Positions 43,118-50,878 of a stretch of 64,000 bases of DNA are shown piece after piece. The position numbers were made by a program, and so were the translations under genes. Origin of the DNA: Streptomyces sp. NRRL F-6492 (lineage in GTDB: Bacteria; Actinomycetota; Actinomycetes; Streptomycetales; Streptomycetaceae); contig NZ_LGEG01000204.1 of the NCBI RefSeq assembly GCF_001280125.1, forward strand, positions 58,843-122,842. Reading direction: 5' to 3'. The stretch's first letter is position 1. Every line of letters begins with the position of its first letter. Under the pieces are notes generated by a model. That model was not told the origin of the DNA. It did not search any database and saw only the letters and a program-made list of their open reading frames with translations.

Positions 43118-44260
43118 TTACCGGACGGTAGTCCGGTCACCTTCCGTCACCCGGCGGGCGTGCGCGGCGGCGACCTGATGGGCGACGGAGGCGAGGGTGA
43201 TGTGCCGGTGCCAGCCGGGGAAGGACCGGCCCGCGAAATCGGTGACCCCGACCCGGACGGAGACGTCCGCGAAGTCGCGCGCGACGACGATCGGCAGCCG
43301 CATCAGGCGCACCAGCGCCGACAGCTCCGCCGGGTCGGTGTTCGTCAGCCACAGCCCGCTTCCGGCAGGGCCGTTGAGCCACTCCCCCACCAGCAGGAGT
43401 TCCCTTCCGCGCGTGCGGGGCTGCGCGACGGGCACGACGACCACGGTCGCCGGCCCGCCGGCCGCGTCGACCCTCCGGCGCAGGCGCGGCAGCGCGGCGG
43501 CCAGCTCCCCGGCGGTCCGGTCCCGGTCGCCGAACCGGGGTAACTTCGCCCGGTTCAACCGCAGATGGGTGTCCGCGTGGATCCGCACCAGGAAGCGTCC
43601 GCCCCCGGCGGCGAGCCGGCCGGCGAGCGCGGAACCGTCGATCCCCTCGGCGTCCACGACGACCGGGCCGCCGGGCACGCCCTCGAACCTGCCCAGGTCG
43701 GCGACGGCCTCGCGCAGGAACTCCTCCAGCGTGCCGGAGGAGGCACCGGGGGGTATCCCGGCACGCTGCCGCAGCGGTTCCTCCAGCCAGCGCCCGGAGA
43801 GCCTCAGCCGCCAGTCGACCGGCACCGCGTACCGGCTCCCGGCCAGCCACATCCCGACCGCCTGCTGTCCGTAGACTCCCCGGTCCTGCGGGTCGGCGCC
43901 TATCGAGTGCGGCCCCGCCTTGGGGATCACCGTCGGCCTGATCACCCACGCCTCGGGGGCGAGCGTGCGGTGCACGTGCCCGGCCAGGGCGTCGCGCACG
44001 GGCATCCAGTCCCAGGGAGAGGCGGTGATGAAGTGGTGCACGCTCTGCTGCGCGGCGCCCCCGCCGAACTGCCGGGCGATGTTGCGGAGCGTCTTGCGGC
44101 CCGGCTGCGCGAGCAGTCCCCGTACGTACCACCCCGCCTTCCGCCGCTGCTCGGCGCGGGGGAGCGAGCCGAACAGCGCCTCGCCCAGCCCCGCCTCCAG
44201 GGCGGGAGGGGAGGAACTGCCGTCTTGCGCGCGGACGTCGGGCGGAGCGTGCCGGTTCAA
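43118..44260 (-). CDS. IS701 transposase-like protein lacking the first catalytic Asp (probable domesticated protein)
   Basis: Protein of 380 residues from TTG 44260, with GGGGGAA upstream. The IS701 N-terminal block is unmistakable (GSLPRAEQRRKAGWYVRGLL, GRKTLRNIARQFGG). The motif that in active IS701 proteins reads DDTGFPKKG is here IRPTVIPKAG (Arg108-Pro109), so the first catalytic Asp is gone; Asp203 (VVVDAEG) may be the second. No terminal inverted repeats or target duplication were seen. It lies between SARP and butyrolactone-receptor genes, behind a 30-bp palindrome. I infer a retained DNA-binding or regulatory function rather than a mobile element. A hairpin (43120-43137) overlaps its TAA. 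Confidence 0.78.
   Translation of the reverse strand: MNRHAPPDVRAQDGSSSPPALEAGLGEALFGSLPRAEQRRKAGWYVRGLLAQPGRKTLRNIARQFGGGAAQQSVHHFITASPWDWMPVRDALAGHVHRTLAPEAWVIRPTVIPKAGPHSIGADPQDRGVYGQQAVGMWLAGSRYAVPVDWRLRLSGRWLEEPLRQRAGIPPGASSGTLEEFLREAVADLGRFEGVPGGPVVVDAEGIDGSALAGRLAAGGGRFLVRIHADTHLRLNRAKLPRFGDRDRTAGELAAALPRLRRRVDAAGGPATVVVVPVAQPRTRGRELLLVGEWLNGPAGSGLWLTNTDPAELSALVRLMRLPIVVARDFADVSVRVGVTDFAGRSFPGWHRHITLASVAHQVAAAHARRVTEGDRTTVR
43120..43137. terminator. Hairpin at stop of transposase-like gene
   Basis: ACCGGAC at 43120-43126 pairs with GTCCGGT at 43131-43137 over a 4-base loop, covering the last codons and stop. Confidence 0.45.
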
Positions 44261-44574
44261 GGTTCCCCCATGGTGTGTGACGGTCCGGATGCGGCTCCCG
44301 GAGTGCCGGCCGGCACGGACCGAAACCGGACGACCGTCCTGTTTCGGTGAGCGGGTGCGTGCGCGCCGGGACGTTCTCGCGCGGAAACACCCGTCGGACC
44401 GGCCCGTCCGGACCGGTCCGCTCGCACGGTGGACCGGACCGGGCGATGACGGACCGCATGCCGACAGACCGGCCCGGCTCCCCGGGATCGAGAGCCGAGA
44501 CGGTCGGAAACAGTACAGGCCGCAGGTTACGGCGGCGAGCGGACGCGCCCCGGAGGCCGGGGCCGCCGCCCCTC
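44261..44574. other. Regulatory intergenic region between transposase-like and ArpA-like genes
   Basis: A 314-bp gap without an ORF. It contains a 14-bp perfect palindrome GTGCCGG-CCGGCAC at 44303-44316 and the 30-bp near-perfect palindrome at 44319-44348, then several GGACCGG-type repeats at about 44397-44445. Confidence 0.6.
44319..44348. promoter_or_regulatory. 30-bp palindrome, butyrolactone-receptor-type operator candidate
   Basis: Arms ACCGAAAC (44319-44326) and GTTTCGGT (44341-44348) are perfect, and the interior GGAC/GTCC also pairs; 28 of 30 positions are symmetric. It lies 59 bp upstream of the transposase-like start. Size and AAAC/GTTT outer character fit autoregulatory elements bound by ArpA/ScbR-type receptors such as the one encoded at 44575-45267. 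Confidence 0.6.
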
Positions 44575-45267
44575 TCAGGCGGAGCGGTCGAACGGCCGGT
44601 CGGACGGCCGGTCGGACGGGGAGAGGGGAGCGGGATCGTTCGCACGGGCGTCGGCGAGCAGTCGTTCGGCCCGGTACGGAGAGGTCTCCAGCTTCGCCAG
44701 GACGCCGGGTGAGGCGACGTTGGGCAGCATCATCGCGTACAGGGCGGAGATCTCCTGGGAGAGGTCGGCGTCGGGAAGGGCCTCGGTGACCAGCTGGACG
44801 CCCGTCCAGGCGCCGACGAACAGCCGGGCGGTCTCGGCGGGATCGACGTGGGGCAGGAGCTCGCCGCGCTCGGCGGCCTCGACGAGCAGCTCGGTGCCGA
44901 GGGTGATCCAGTCGGGCCACCTGGTCCCGAAGAGACCGCGGGCCCTGGGGTCGACCGACAGGCGGATCGAGGCGCTCAGCAGGGGCTCGTGGGGCAGGCG
45001 GTGGGCCAGCAGCAGCCCCAGGTCCACCCATTCCTGCAGCTTGAACCGCTGCGGCGTGGCGCCCTCGGTCGTCACCGCCTCGTCCAGGACGGCGCGCGCC
45101 AGCTGCTCCTTGGAGGTGAAGTGGAAGTAGAGCCCGCCGCGGGTGAGTTGGATGCGCTCGATGAGACAGCCGACGGTCGTGGCGTCGTAACCGAGCTCGT
45201 CGAACATCTCCGCGGCGGTCTCGAGGATCATCCTGCGGGTGCGGAGTGCCCGCTTCTGCCTCGCCAC
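44575..45267 (-). CDS. TetR-family gamma-butyrolactone receptor homologue (ArpA/ScbR type)
   Basis: Regulator of 230 residues. It has the ArpA-type N-terminus (MARQKRALRTRRMILETAAE, FDELGYDATT) with helix-turn-helix ending LTRGGLYFHFTSKEQLA. The ligand-binding half carries the conserved Trp-containing segment GTRWPDWITLG (Trp117/Trp120). The C-terminal tail repeats SDRPSDRPFDR. Divergent from an AfsA-type gene, the classic receptor/synthase arrangement. It is expected to repress the synthase, itself and cluster regulators until the signalling butyrolactone binds. Confidence 0.92.
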   Translation of the reverse strand: MARQKRALRTRRMILETAAEMFDELGYDATTVGCLIERIQLTRGGLYFHFTSKEQLARAVLDEAVTTEGATPQRFKLQEWVDLGLLLAHRLPHEPLLSASIRLSVDPRARGLFGTRWPDWITLGTELLVEAAERGELLPHVDPAETARLFVGAWTGVQLVTEALPDADLSQEISALYAMMLPNVASPGVLAKLETSPYRAERLLADARANDPAPLSPSDRPSDRPFDRSA

Positions 45268-45325
45268 GCTACGCCTCCAATTGACACTTTCTTTGCCTTC
45301 ACTTGGACTCGCGTTGACCGACCCC

Positions 45326-45355
45326 GTAAAACCGAACGGAGGGCCGGTACTTTAC
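45326..45355. promoter_or_regulatory. Possible autoregulatory element in arpA/afsA divergent promoter
   Basis: GTAAA (45326-45330) and TTTAC (45351-45355) flank partly symmetric ACCG...CGGT sequence. It is imperfect, but lies in the 136-bp AT-richer region between the receptor and synthase genes where such operators normally occur. Confidence 0.45.
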
Positions 45356-45403
45356 AGCCACAACACATGACAGCGCTCACAGGACAGATCCCGAGGGGGA
45401 GCC

Positions 45404-46336
45404 TTGCCCGCAGTCTCTGTTGCCCGTCAGCCGTCGGAAGAAATCGGATCCGAAGCCGGAAGCACCGCCGGCTCACCGGAAATCCTGGGCCGCTACACCC
45501 ACTTGACGCGTCCCGGATCGGTCCTGGTGACCGGCTGGAGCCGTGTCGGGGAGGACTCCCTGACCCTGGGCGTCCACTGGCCGCCCGCCGCCGGGGAGCG
45601 GCCGTACGACCCGCGCGTCCTCACCCAGACCATCCGGCAGAGCGGCCTCGTCGTCGCCCACGCGGAGTACGGCGTCCCGCTGGACCACCAGACCGTGCTG
45701 AGCTTCCTGGACTTCACCCTATCGGACCGCCTCCCGCCGTCCGGAGGGAAGGAGGCCGCACGGCTGGACGTCGACGTCCGGGTCTCCCCCTCCGGGACCG
45801 CCGGACGGGCCCGGCGGTCCCTGCGCATGCGTTTCCGGCTGCGGCACGAGGGCGTCACGTTCGCCCGCGCCGAATCGGAGTTCGGCTGGATCCCTCCCCG
45901 GGTCTACCGCCGCCTCAGGGGAGACCGGATGCCGGCCGTCTGGGGGGGCTGGGAGCTTCCCGAGCCCGTGGATCCCGCGCGCGTGGGACGGACCTGCGCC
46001 GGTGACGTGCTCCTCTCCCCCACCGGAGAACCGCACCGGTGGCGCCTGCGCAACGACGTGACCAACACGACCCTGTTCGACCACCCCGTCGACCACGTTC
46101 CCGGTCTGGCCCTCGTCGAGGCGGCCGACCAGGCGGCCCACGCGGTCCTGGGGGCCCGGGCGTTGCGCGCCGACGACATCGCGACGCGCTACCTCCGGTA
46201 CGTGGACTTCGACCGGCCGTGTCTGCTCCGGGCCCGTGCGCTGCCCGCTGAGCCGGGCCGGTTCGCCCTCGCGGTCGACGGGACCCAGGACGCCGAACTC
46301 GCCTTCTCCGCCGTCCTGCGCGGGCCCGCGGACTGA
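45404..46336 (+). CDS. AfsA/ScbA-family gamma-butyrolactone biosynthesis protein
   Basis: Enzyme of 310 residues that condenses a beta-ketoacyl chain with dihydroxyacetone phosphate in A-factor-type signal synthesis. It shows the two AfsA hot-dog repeats: the first around RQSGLVVAHAEYGVPLDHQT, the second around DHPVDHVPGLALVEAADQAA. The TTG start at 45404 has GAGGGGGA directly upstream. Divergent from the receptor gene. An SDR gene downstream may complete reduction of the signal. Confidence 0.93.
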   Translation: MPAVSVARQPSEEIGSEAGSTAGSPEILGRYTHLTRPGSVLVTGWSRVGEDSLTLGVHWPPAAGERPYDPRVLTQTIRQSGLVVAHAEYGVPLDHQTVLSFLDFTLSDRLPPSGGKEAARLDVDVRVSPSGTAGRARRSLRMRFRLRHEGVTFARAESEFGWIPPRVYRRLRGDRMPAVWGGWELPEPVDPARVGRTCAGDVLLSPTGEPHRWRLRNDVTNTTLFDHPVDHVPGLALVEAADQAAHAVLGARALRADDIATRYLRYVDFDRPCLLRARALPAEPGRFALAVDGTQDAELAFSAVLRGPAD

Positions 46337-46364
46337 CACGGACGGCGTACGGGCGGACGGCGTC

Positions 46365-46402
46365 GCGCGGGCGGAAGGGGCTCCTCCCCCGTCCGCCCGC
46401 GC
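46365..46402. terminator. Bidirectional terminator between afsA homologue and SDR
   Basis: 46365-46375 pairs perfectly with 46392-46402, and inside it GGGG (46377-46380) can pair with CCCC (46387-46390). It lies between two converging genes. Confidence 0.8.
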
Positions 46403-46411
46403 ACCCGCGGG

Positions 46412-47176
46412 TCACCGGTTGACGAAGCCGCCGTCCACCGGCATCACCGTGCCGGTCAGGAAGGGGCAGCGCTCGCTGAGGAGCCACGCCACCGCCTGCG
46501 CGATCTCCTCCGGCTCGGCCGTGCGCCCCTGCGGCGTCAGCGAGTTGGCGATCTCCTCCAGGCCCGGGTTGCGCCCGAACCAGTCGCGGGTGATCTCGCT
46601 GCGCGTGGTCCCGGGCGCCACCGCGTTCACCCGGATGCCCTGGTGGGCGTACTCGTCCGCGGCCGCCCGGGTCAGGCCGATCACCGCGTGCTTGGAGGCG
46701 ATGTACGGCGCCGCCGTGGGAATCGCGACCAGCCCTCCGACGCTGCTGTTGTTCACGATGGCCCCGCCGCCGCCCTCCAGCATCGCCGCCAGCTCGTGGC
46801 GCAGGCAGTTGAACACCCCCCGGACGTTGGTGTCCATGATCGACTCGTAGACCTCGTCCGACATCAGGTGCAGCGGAGTGCGGTCCCCGCCTATGCCGGC
46901 GTTGTTGAACGCCCCGTCCAGGCGGCCGTACGCGGAGACCGCGAAGTCCACCGCCTTCCCGGCCTCCCCGGCGACGGTGACGTCCGCGACGACGTACGAC
47001 GCCCGGGCGCCCCCGGCGCGCAGTTCTTCGGTGAGGGCGGCCAGCCGGTCCTCCCTGCGCGCCGTCAGGACGACCGCCGCGCCCTCCTGGGCGCAGGTCC
47101 GTGCCGTCGCCGCGCCGATACCACTGCTCGCCCCCGTGATCAGGACGACCTTTCCCGACAAGAGATCACTCGACAT
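46412..47176 (-). CDS. Short-chain dehydrogenase/reductase
   Basis: Classical SDR of 254 residues: TGASSGIG cofactor motif, NNAGIGG, catalytic Ser/Tyr/Lys (NNSSVGG and YIASK), and the C-terminal PVDGGFVNR of the glucose-1-dehydrogenase-like group. The DVTVAG segment and Arg residues after beta-2 suggest NADP(H). Context offers two roles: a 6-keto reductase in butyrolactone signal maturation, as BarS1 does for virginiae butanolide, or an oxidoreductase of the polyketide pathway. It is 31 bp downstream of the sugar 3-ketoreductase gene and so probably is the last gene of the sugar operon. Confidence 0.9.
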   Translation of the reverse strand: MSSDLLSGKVVLITGASSGIGAATARTCAQEGAAVVLTARREDRLAALTEELRAGGARASYVVADVTVAGEAGKAVDFAVSAYGRLDGAFNNAGIGGDRTPLHLMSDEVYESIMDTNVRGVFNCLRHELAAMLEGGGGAIVNNSSVGGLVAIPTAAPYIASKHAVIGLTRAAADEYAHQGIRVNAVAPGTTRSEITRDWFGRNPGLEEIANSLTPQGRTAEPEEIAQAVAWLLSERCPFLTGTVMPVDGGFVNR

Positions 47177-47207
47177 GGCGGAAGTCTTTCAGCTCGTTCT
47201 CGTCGGG

Positions 47208-48182
47208 TCAGGGCTTTGCCGCGACGGCGGCCCGGGCGGCGATGTCCTCCAGCAGCACCGCCTGCCGCAGGACGGCCGGGTCGGGCTCCCCGCCCGTGCG
47301 CACCGCGTGCGCGAACGCCCCGACGGCCCGGGCGACCTGGTCCTCGGCGTCGAGGCGGATCTCCGTGACCTCGCCGCCGCGCTCCAGGCGGAGCACCGGG
47401 GCGTGGTCGGCCGGGGGCGTGAAGGCCCGCCCGACGGTGAGGCGCCCCTCGGTGCCCGCGTAGGCGTAGGTGTTGCGGTAGGCGTCGTCGAGGCCGTAGG
47501 CGAGCTGGGCGCCGACCCCCTCGGGGGTGTGGAGCAGGGCCGTCCCCCCGGTGTCGACGTCCCGTACGGCGTCCCGTACGGCGACCGCGCCCGCGACCCG
47601 CAGGTCGTCGCCGAGGGCGTGGAGGGCGGCCCGGACCGGATAGACACCGGTGTCGAACAGCGCTCCCCCGCCGAGGTCGGCGCGGTAGCGGATGTCGTCC
47701 TCGGCCCGCCGCGGAACGGTGAAGTCCGCACGGAATGAGCGGAGTTCACCGATGGCGCCGGAGGCGACGAGCTCACGCGCCCGGGCGTGCTGGGAGTGGT
47801 GGGGGAAGAGGACGTTCTCGACCAGGGTCAGGCGCCTGGTGCGGGCCAGGTCCAGGAGTTCGGCCGTCTCGCCGGCGGTGGTGGCGAGGGGCTTCTCCGC
47901 GAGCACGTGCTTGCCGGCGTGCAGGGCCGCCCGGACCCAGCGGGCGTGGAGCGCGGCGGGCAGGGGGACGTACACCGCCTCGACGTCGTCGTCCTCCAGG
48001 GCCGCCGCGTAGCCGTGCAGGGCGCGGCAGCCGTGGACCCCGGCCAGGGCGCGGGCCCTGGCGTGGTCGCGGCTGGCGATCGCGGAGAGGGCGACGCCCT
48101 CGCAGGCGGCGAACGCGGGCAGCATCCGCCGCCGGGCGAAGTCGGCGGAGCCGAGGACCGCGATCCGTACGGGTGGGGTCAC
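47208..48182 (-). CDS. NDP-sugar 3-ketoreductase, Gfo/Idh/MocA family
   Basis: Rossmann oxidoreductase of 324 residues from GTG 48182 (MTPPVRIAVLGSADFARRRM). The family motif AEKPLA (residue Lys in EKP) is in HVLAEKPLATT. Members next to 2,3-dehydratases (TylC1, SpnN, OleW) reduce the C-3 ketone of NDP-2,6-dideoxy-3,4-diketohexoses. The GTGA overlap with the 2,3-dehydratase gene matches that functional pairing. Confidence 0.9.
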   Translation of the reverse strand: MTPPVRIAVLGSADFARRRMLPAFAACEGVALSAIASRDHARARALAGVHGCRALHGYAAALEDDDVEAVYVPLPAALHARWVRAALHAGKHVLAEKPLATTAGETAELLDLARTRRLTLVENVLFPHHSQHARARELVASGAIGELRSFRADFTVPRRAEDDIRYRADLGGGALFDTGVYPVRAALHALGDDLRVAGAVAVRDAVRDVDTGGTALLHTPEGVGAQLAYGLDDAYRNTYAYAGTEGRLTVGRAFTPPADHAPVLRLERGGEVTEIRLDAEDQVARAVGAFAHAVRTGGEPDPAVLRQAVLLEDIAARAAVAAKP

Positions 48183-49567
48183 AGCCGCACCGCGCCGGTG
48201 TTGAGGAGCGAGAGCAGGGTGCGCGCCTGGACGTTCACGTAGTGGCTGTGCCGCACCAGCCACCGCAGCTGGCCGGGGGTCACCCAGGCGTAGCCGGGCG
48301 GGGCGTCCAGGGGGGCTTCGTCCTCGTCGGCGTCCAGGAAGAGGTAGCGGCTCTCGGCGTTGAGGAAGCGGCCGCCCTCCTCCGAGTGGAGCACGTCGTA
48401 CCGTACGCGGGCCCGGTCGGCCGACAGGACGAGGTCCAGGAACGGGGGCCGGTCGTCCCCCGTGCGGTCCGCGTGGTTGGCGGCGGTGTACTGGACGGTG
48501 GGGGCGAGCTCGATCCGGTCGAGGAGGCCGCCTTCGAACTTGGCGTGCGCCAGGAGGTGGGGGACTCCCCCGAAGCGCCGGGTGACGAAGGCGGTGCGGC
48601 CGGTGTCGCGCGGCTCGAACAGGGGCTGCGACCAGCCGCGCACCTCGCGGTTGCCGGCCTCGACGGAGACCGCGACCACGCGGAAGTACCGGCCCTTCGC
48701 GTGGTCGAGGGACCACGCGCCGCGCACCCAGTCCCTGATCTCCGCCAGCGGGACGCGCTCCGCGCGCACGTCGGTCCCGGAGCGCCGGGCGGTGAACCAG
48801 GAGAGCAGGGCCGTGTCGGGCAGGAGCGCGCCGGGCTCGTCGGAGGCGACGGGGGCGCAGGCCAGGACGGTGCGGGCGTCCATGTTCACCACGTTGTCGC
48901 GGCGCAGGAGTTCGCCGATCTGACCGAGGGTCAGCCAGCAGAAGTCGTCGTCGACCGGGACGTCCTCGTCCGTCTCGACGATCATGTTGCGGTTGGCCTT
49001 GCGGAAGAACCAGGCGCCGTGCTCGGACTGGAGGACGTCGGCGAGGACCCGGCCGCGGCCGGGGACAGTGAAGTGGTCGAGGTACTTCACGTCCGCGCCG
49101 CGGTGGACCTTGGTGTAGTTGCTGCGGGTGGCCTGCACGGTCGGGGAGAGCTGGAGCAGGTTGCGGTTGCCCGGCTCCATCTTGGCCTGCATGAGGAAGT
49201 GCAGGACTCCGTCGAACTCCTTGGCCAGGATGCCCAGGATGCCGACCTCGGGCTGCTTGATGATCGGCTGCTGCCAGTGCCGGAAGGGGCCGATGTCGGT
49301 CTCGACGGAGAGTCCCTCGACGGTGAAGAACCGGCCGCTGTGGTGGCCGAGGTTGCCGGTGTCGGGGTGGAACGACCAGCCGTCCAGGTCCGCGAACGCG
49401 ATGCGCCGCACCTGGAAGTGGTGCGCGCGCCGGCGGCCGTCGAGCCAGTCGTCGAAGTCCGCCGTCCGCAGCGCGGCCCCCTCGCCGGTGACGCCGGCCG
49501 AGCGCTCCAGCCTCGCGGCGACCGTCTCGTCGTGCCGCCGGCGCAGGATCGGGGGGACGGTGCTCAT
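48179..49567 (-). CDS. NDP-4-keto-6-deoxyhexose 2,3-dehydratase
   Basis: Enzyme of 462 residues with the two homologous halves typical of TylX3/SpnO/OleV: HWQQPIIKQPEVGILGIL in the first and GWSQPLFEPRDTGRTAFV in the second, with paired SPTVQATRSNYT and APTVQYTAANHA segments. It eliminates the C-2 hydroxyl to give the unstable 3,4-diketo intermediate that the neighbouring 3-ketoreductase reduces. It overlaps both neighbours by four bases. Confidence 0.94.
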   Translation of the reverse strand: MSTVPPILRRRHDETVAARLERSAGVTGEGAALRTADFDDWLDGRRRAHHFQVRRIAFADLDGWSFHPDTGNLGHHSGRFFTVEGLSVETDIGPFRHWQQPIIKQPEVGILGILAKEFDGVLHFLMQAKMEPGNRNLLQLSPTVQATRSNYTKVHRGADVKYLDHFTVPGRGRVLADVLQSEHGAWFFRKANRNMIVETDEDVPVDDDFCWLTLGQIGELLRRDNVVNMDARTVLACAPVASDEPGALLPDTALLSWFTARRSGTDVRAERVPLAEIRDWVRGAWSLDHAKGRYFRVVAVSVEAGNREVRGWSQPLFEPRDTGRTAFVTRRFGGVPHLLAHAKFEGGLLDRIELAPTVQYTAANHADRTGDDRPPFLDLVLSADRARVRYDVLHSEEGGRFLNAESRYLFLDADEDEAPLDAPPGYAWVTPGQLRWLVRHSHYVNVQARTLLSLLNTGAVRL

Positions 49568-50868
49568 CCGCGGGCCTCCACGAACTCCTTGACCGTGGTG
49601 ATCACGTAGTCGAGCATCGGCTCGGTGAGCCCCGGGTAGACCCCGACCCAGAAGGTGTTCTCGGTGATGACGTCGGAGTTGGCGAGGTCGCCGACGACCC
49701 GGTGGGGGCGGTCCAGGTAGGCGGGGTGGCGCGTGAGGTTGCCGGCGAAGAGCCTGCGCGTGCCGATCTTGCGCTCTTCGAGGTGGTGGACCAGTTCGGC
49801 CCGGCTGAAGGGCGCGTCGGCGTCCACGGTGATCACGAATCCGAACCAGCTGGGGTCGCTGCCCGGGGTGGGTTCGGGCAGCAGCAGGTGGGGGACGCCG
49901 TCGAGCCCCTCGCGCAGCCGCCGCCAGTTGCGCTTGCGGGCGTCCACGAAGCCGTCGAGCTTGTCCAGCTGGGAGAGGCCGAGGGCGGCCTGGAGGTCGG
50001 TGGCCTTCAGGTTGTAGCCGACGTGGGAGAAGATGTACTTGTGGTCGTAGCCCTCCGGGAGGGTGCCCATCTGGTACTGGAAGCGCTTGAGGCAGGTGTT
50101 GTTCTTGCCCGGCTCGCACCAGCAGTCCCGGCCCCAGTCGCGCAGCGACTCGATGATCCGGGCGAGCTTCAGGTCGGAGGTCAGGACGCAGCCGCCCTCG
50201 CCCATGGTGAGGTGGTGGGCGGGGTAGAAGCTGACGGTCGTGACGTGTCCGAAGGTGCCGGTGAGCTGTCCCCGGTAGGTGGAGCCCACGCCGTCGCAGT
50301 TGTCCTCGACGAAGAAAAGGTCGTGTTCTGCGGCGAGTTGGGCGATCTCGGCGGCTTCGAAGGGGTTGCCGAGGGCGTGCGCGATCATGATGGCGCGGGT
50401 CTTGGGGCCGATGGCCGCCGCGACGCGGTCCGCCGTGGTGTTGTAGGTGCTGAGCTCCACGTCGACGAAGACGGGGACGAGGCCGTTCTGCACGATCGGG
50501 TTCACGGTGGTGGGGAAGCCCGCCGCGACGGTGATCACCTCGTCCCCCGGGCGCAGGCGGCGGTCCTCGAAGAGGTGCGAGGTGTACGCCGAGAGCGCCA
50601 GGAGGTTGGCGGAGGAGCCCGAGTTCGTGAGGTGGGCCTTGCGGCGGCGCAGCCGGCGGGCGAAGGCCGACTCGAACTTCCGGGAGCTGGGGCCCGCCGC
50701 GATCCTCAGGTCGAGGGCGGCCTCGACGAGGGCCACCCGGTCCTCGGCGTCCAGGACGGCGCCGGAGGGCCAGATCTCCGTGACGCCGGGCACGAATCCG
50801 TCGGTGTCCTGCCGGTCGAGGTGGTACTTGCGCACCTCGTCCAGGACCAGGGCCTTGTGGTCCGTCAT
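49564..50868 (-). CDS. PMP/[2Fe-2S]-dependent NDP-4-keto-6-deoxyhexose 3-dehydrase (E1/SpnQ type)
   Basis: Protein of 434 residues in the aminotransferase fold. The PLP-anchoring Lys is replaced: SFYPAHHLTMGEGG has His218 where aminotransferases have Lys, as in E1/RfbH, SpnQ and ColD. The [2Fe-2S] ligands fit the E1 pattern C-X57-C-X-C-X7-C exactly (Cys191, Cys249, Cys251, Cys259). It removes the C-3 hydroxyl and needs a reductant. ATG 50868 with GGAGCG is chosen over GTG 50886. Ferredoxin or reductase partner is not in this operon. Confidence 0.93.
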   Translation of the reverse strand: MTDHKALVLDEVRKYHLDRQDTDGFVPGVTEIWPSGAVLDAEDRVALVEAALDLRIAAGPSSRKFESAFARRLRRRKAHLTNSGSSANLLALSAYTSHLFEDRRLRPGDEVITVAAGFPTTVNPIVQNGLVPVFVDVELSTYNTTADRVAAAIGPKTRAIMIAHALGNPFEAAEIAQLAAEHDLFFVEDNCDGVGSTYRGQLTGTFGHVTTVSFYPAHHLTMGEGGCVLTSDLKLARIIESLRDWGRDCWCEPGKNNTCLKRFQYQMGTLPEGYDHKYIFSHVGYNLKATDLQAALGLSQLDKLDGFVDARKRNWRRLREGLDGVPHLLLPEPTPGSDPSWFGFVITVDADAPFSRAELVHHLEERKIGTRRLFAGNLTRHPAYLDRPHRVVGDLANSDVITENTFWVGVYPGLTEPMLDYVITTVKEFVEARG

Positions 50869-50878
50869 CGATCGCTCC

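Noticed and set aside
43118..44260. Calling the IS701-like gene a mobile element
   Set aside because: No terminal inverted repeats or target duplication could be found, and the first catalytic Asp is missing, so only a CDS is reported.
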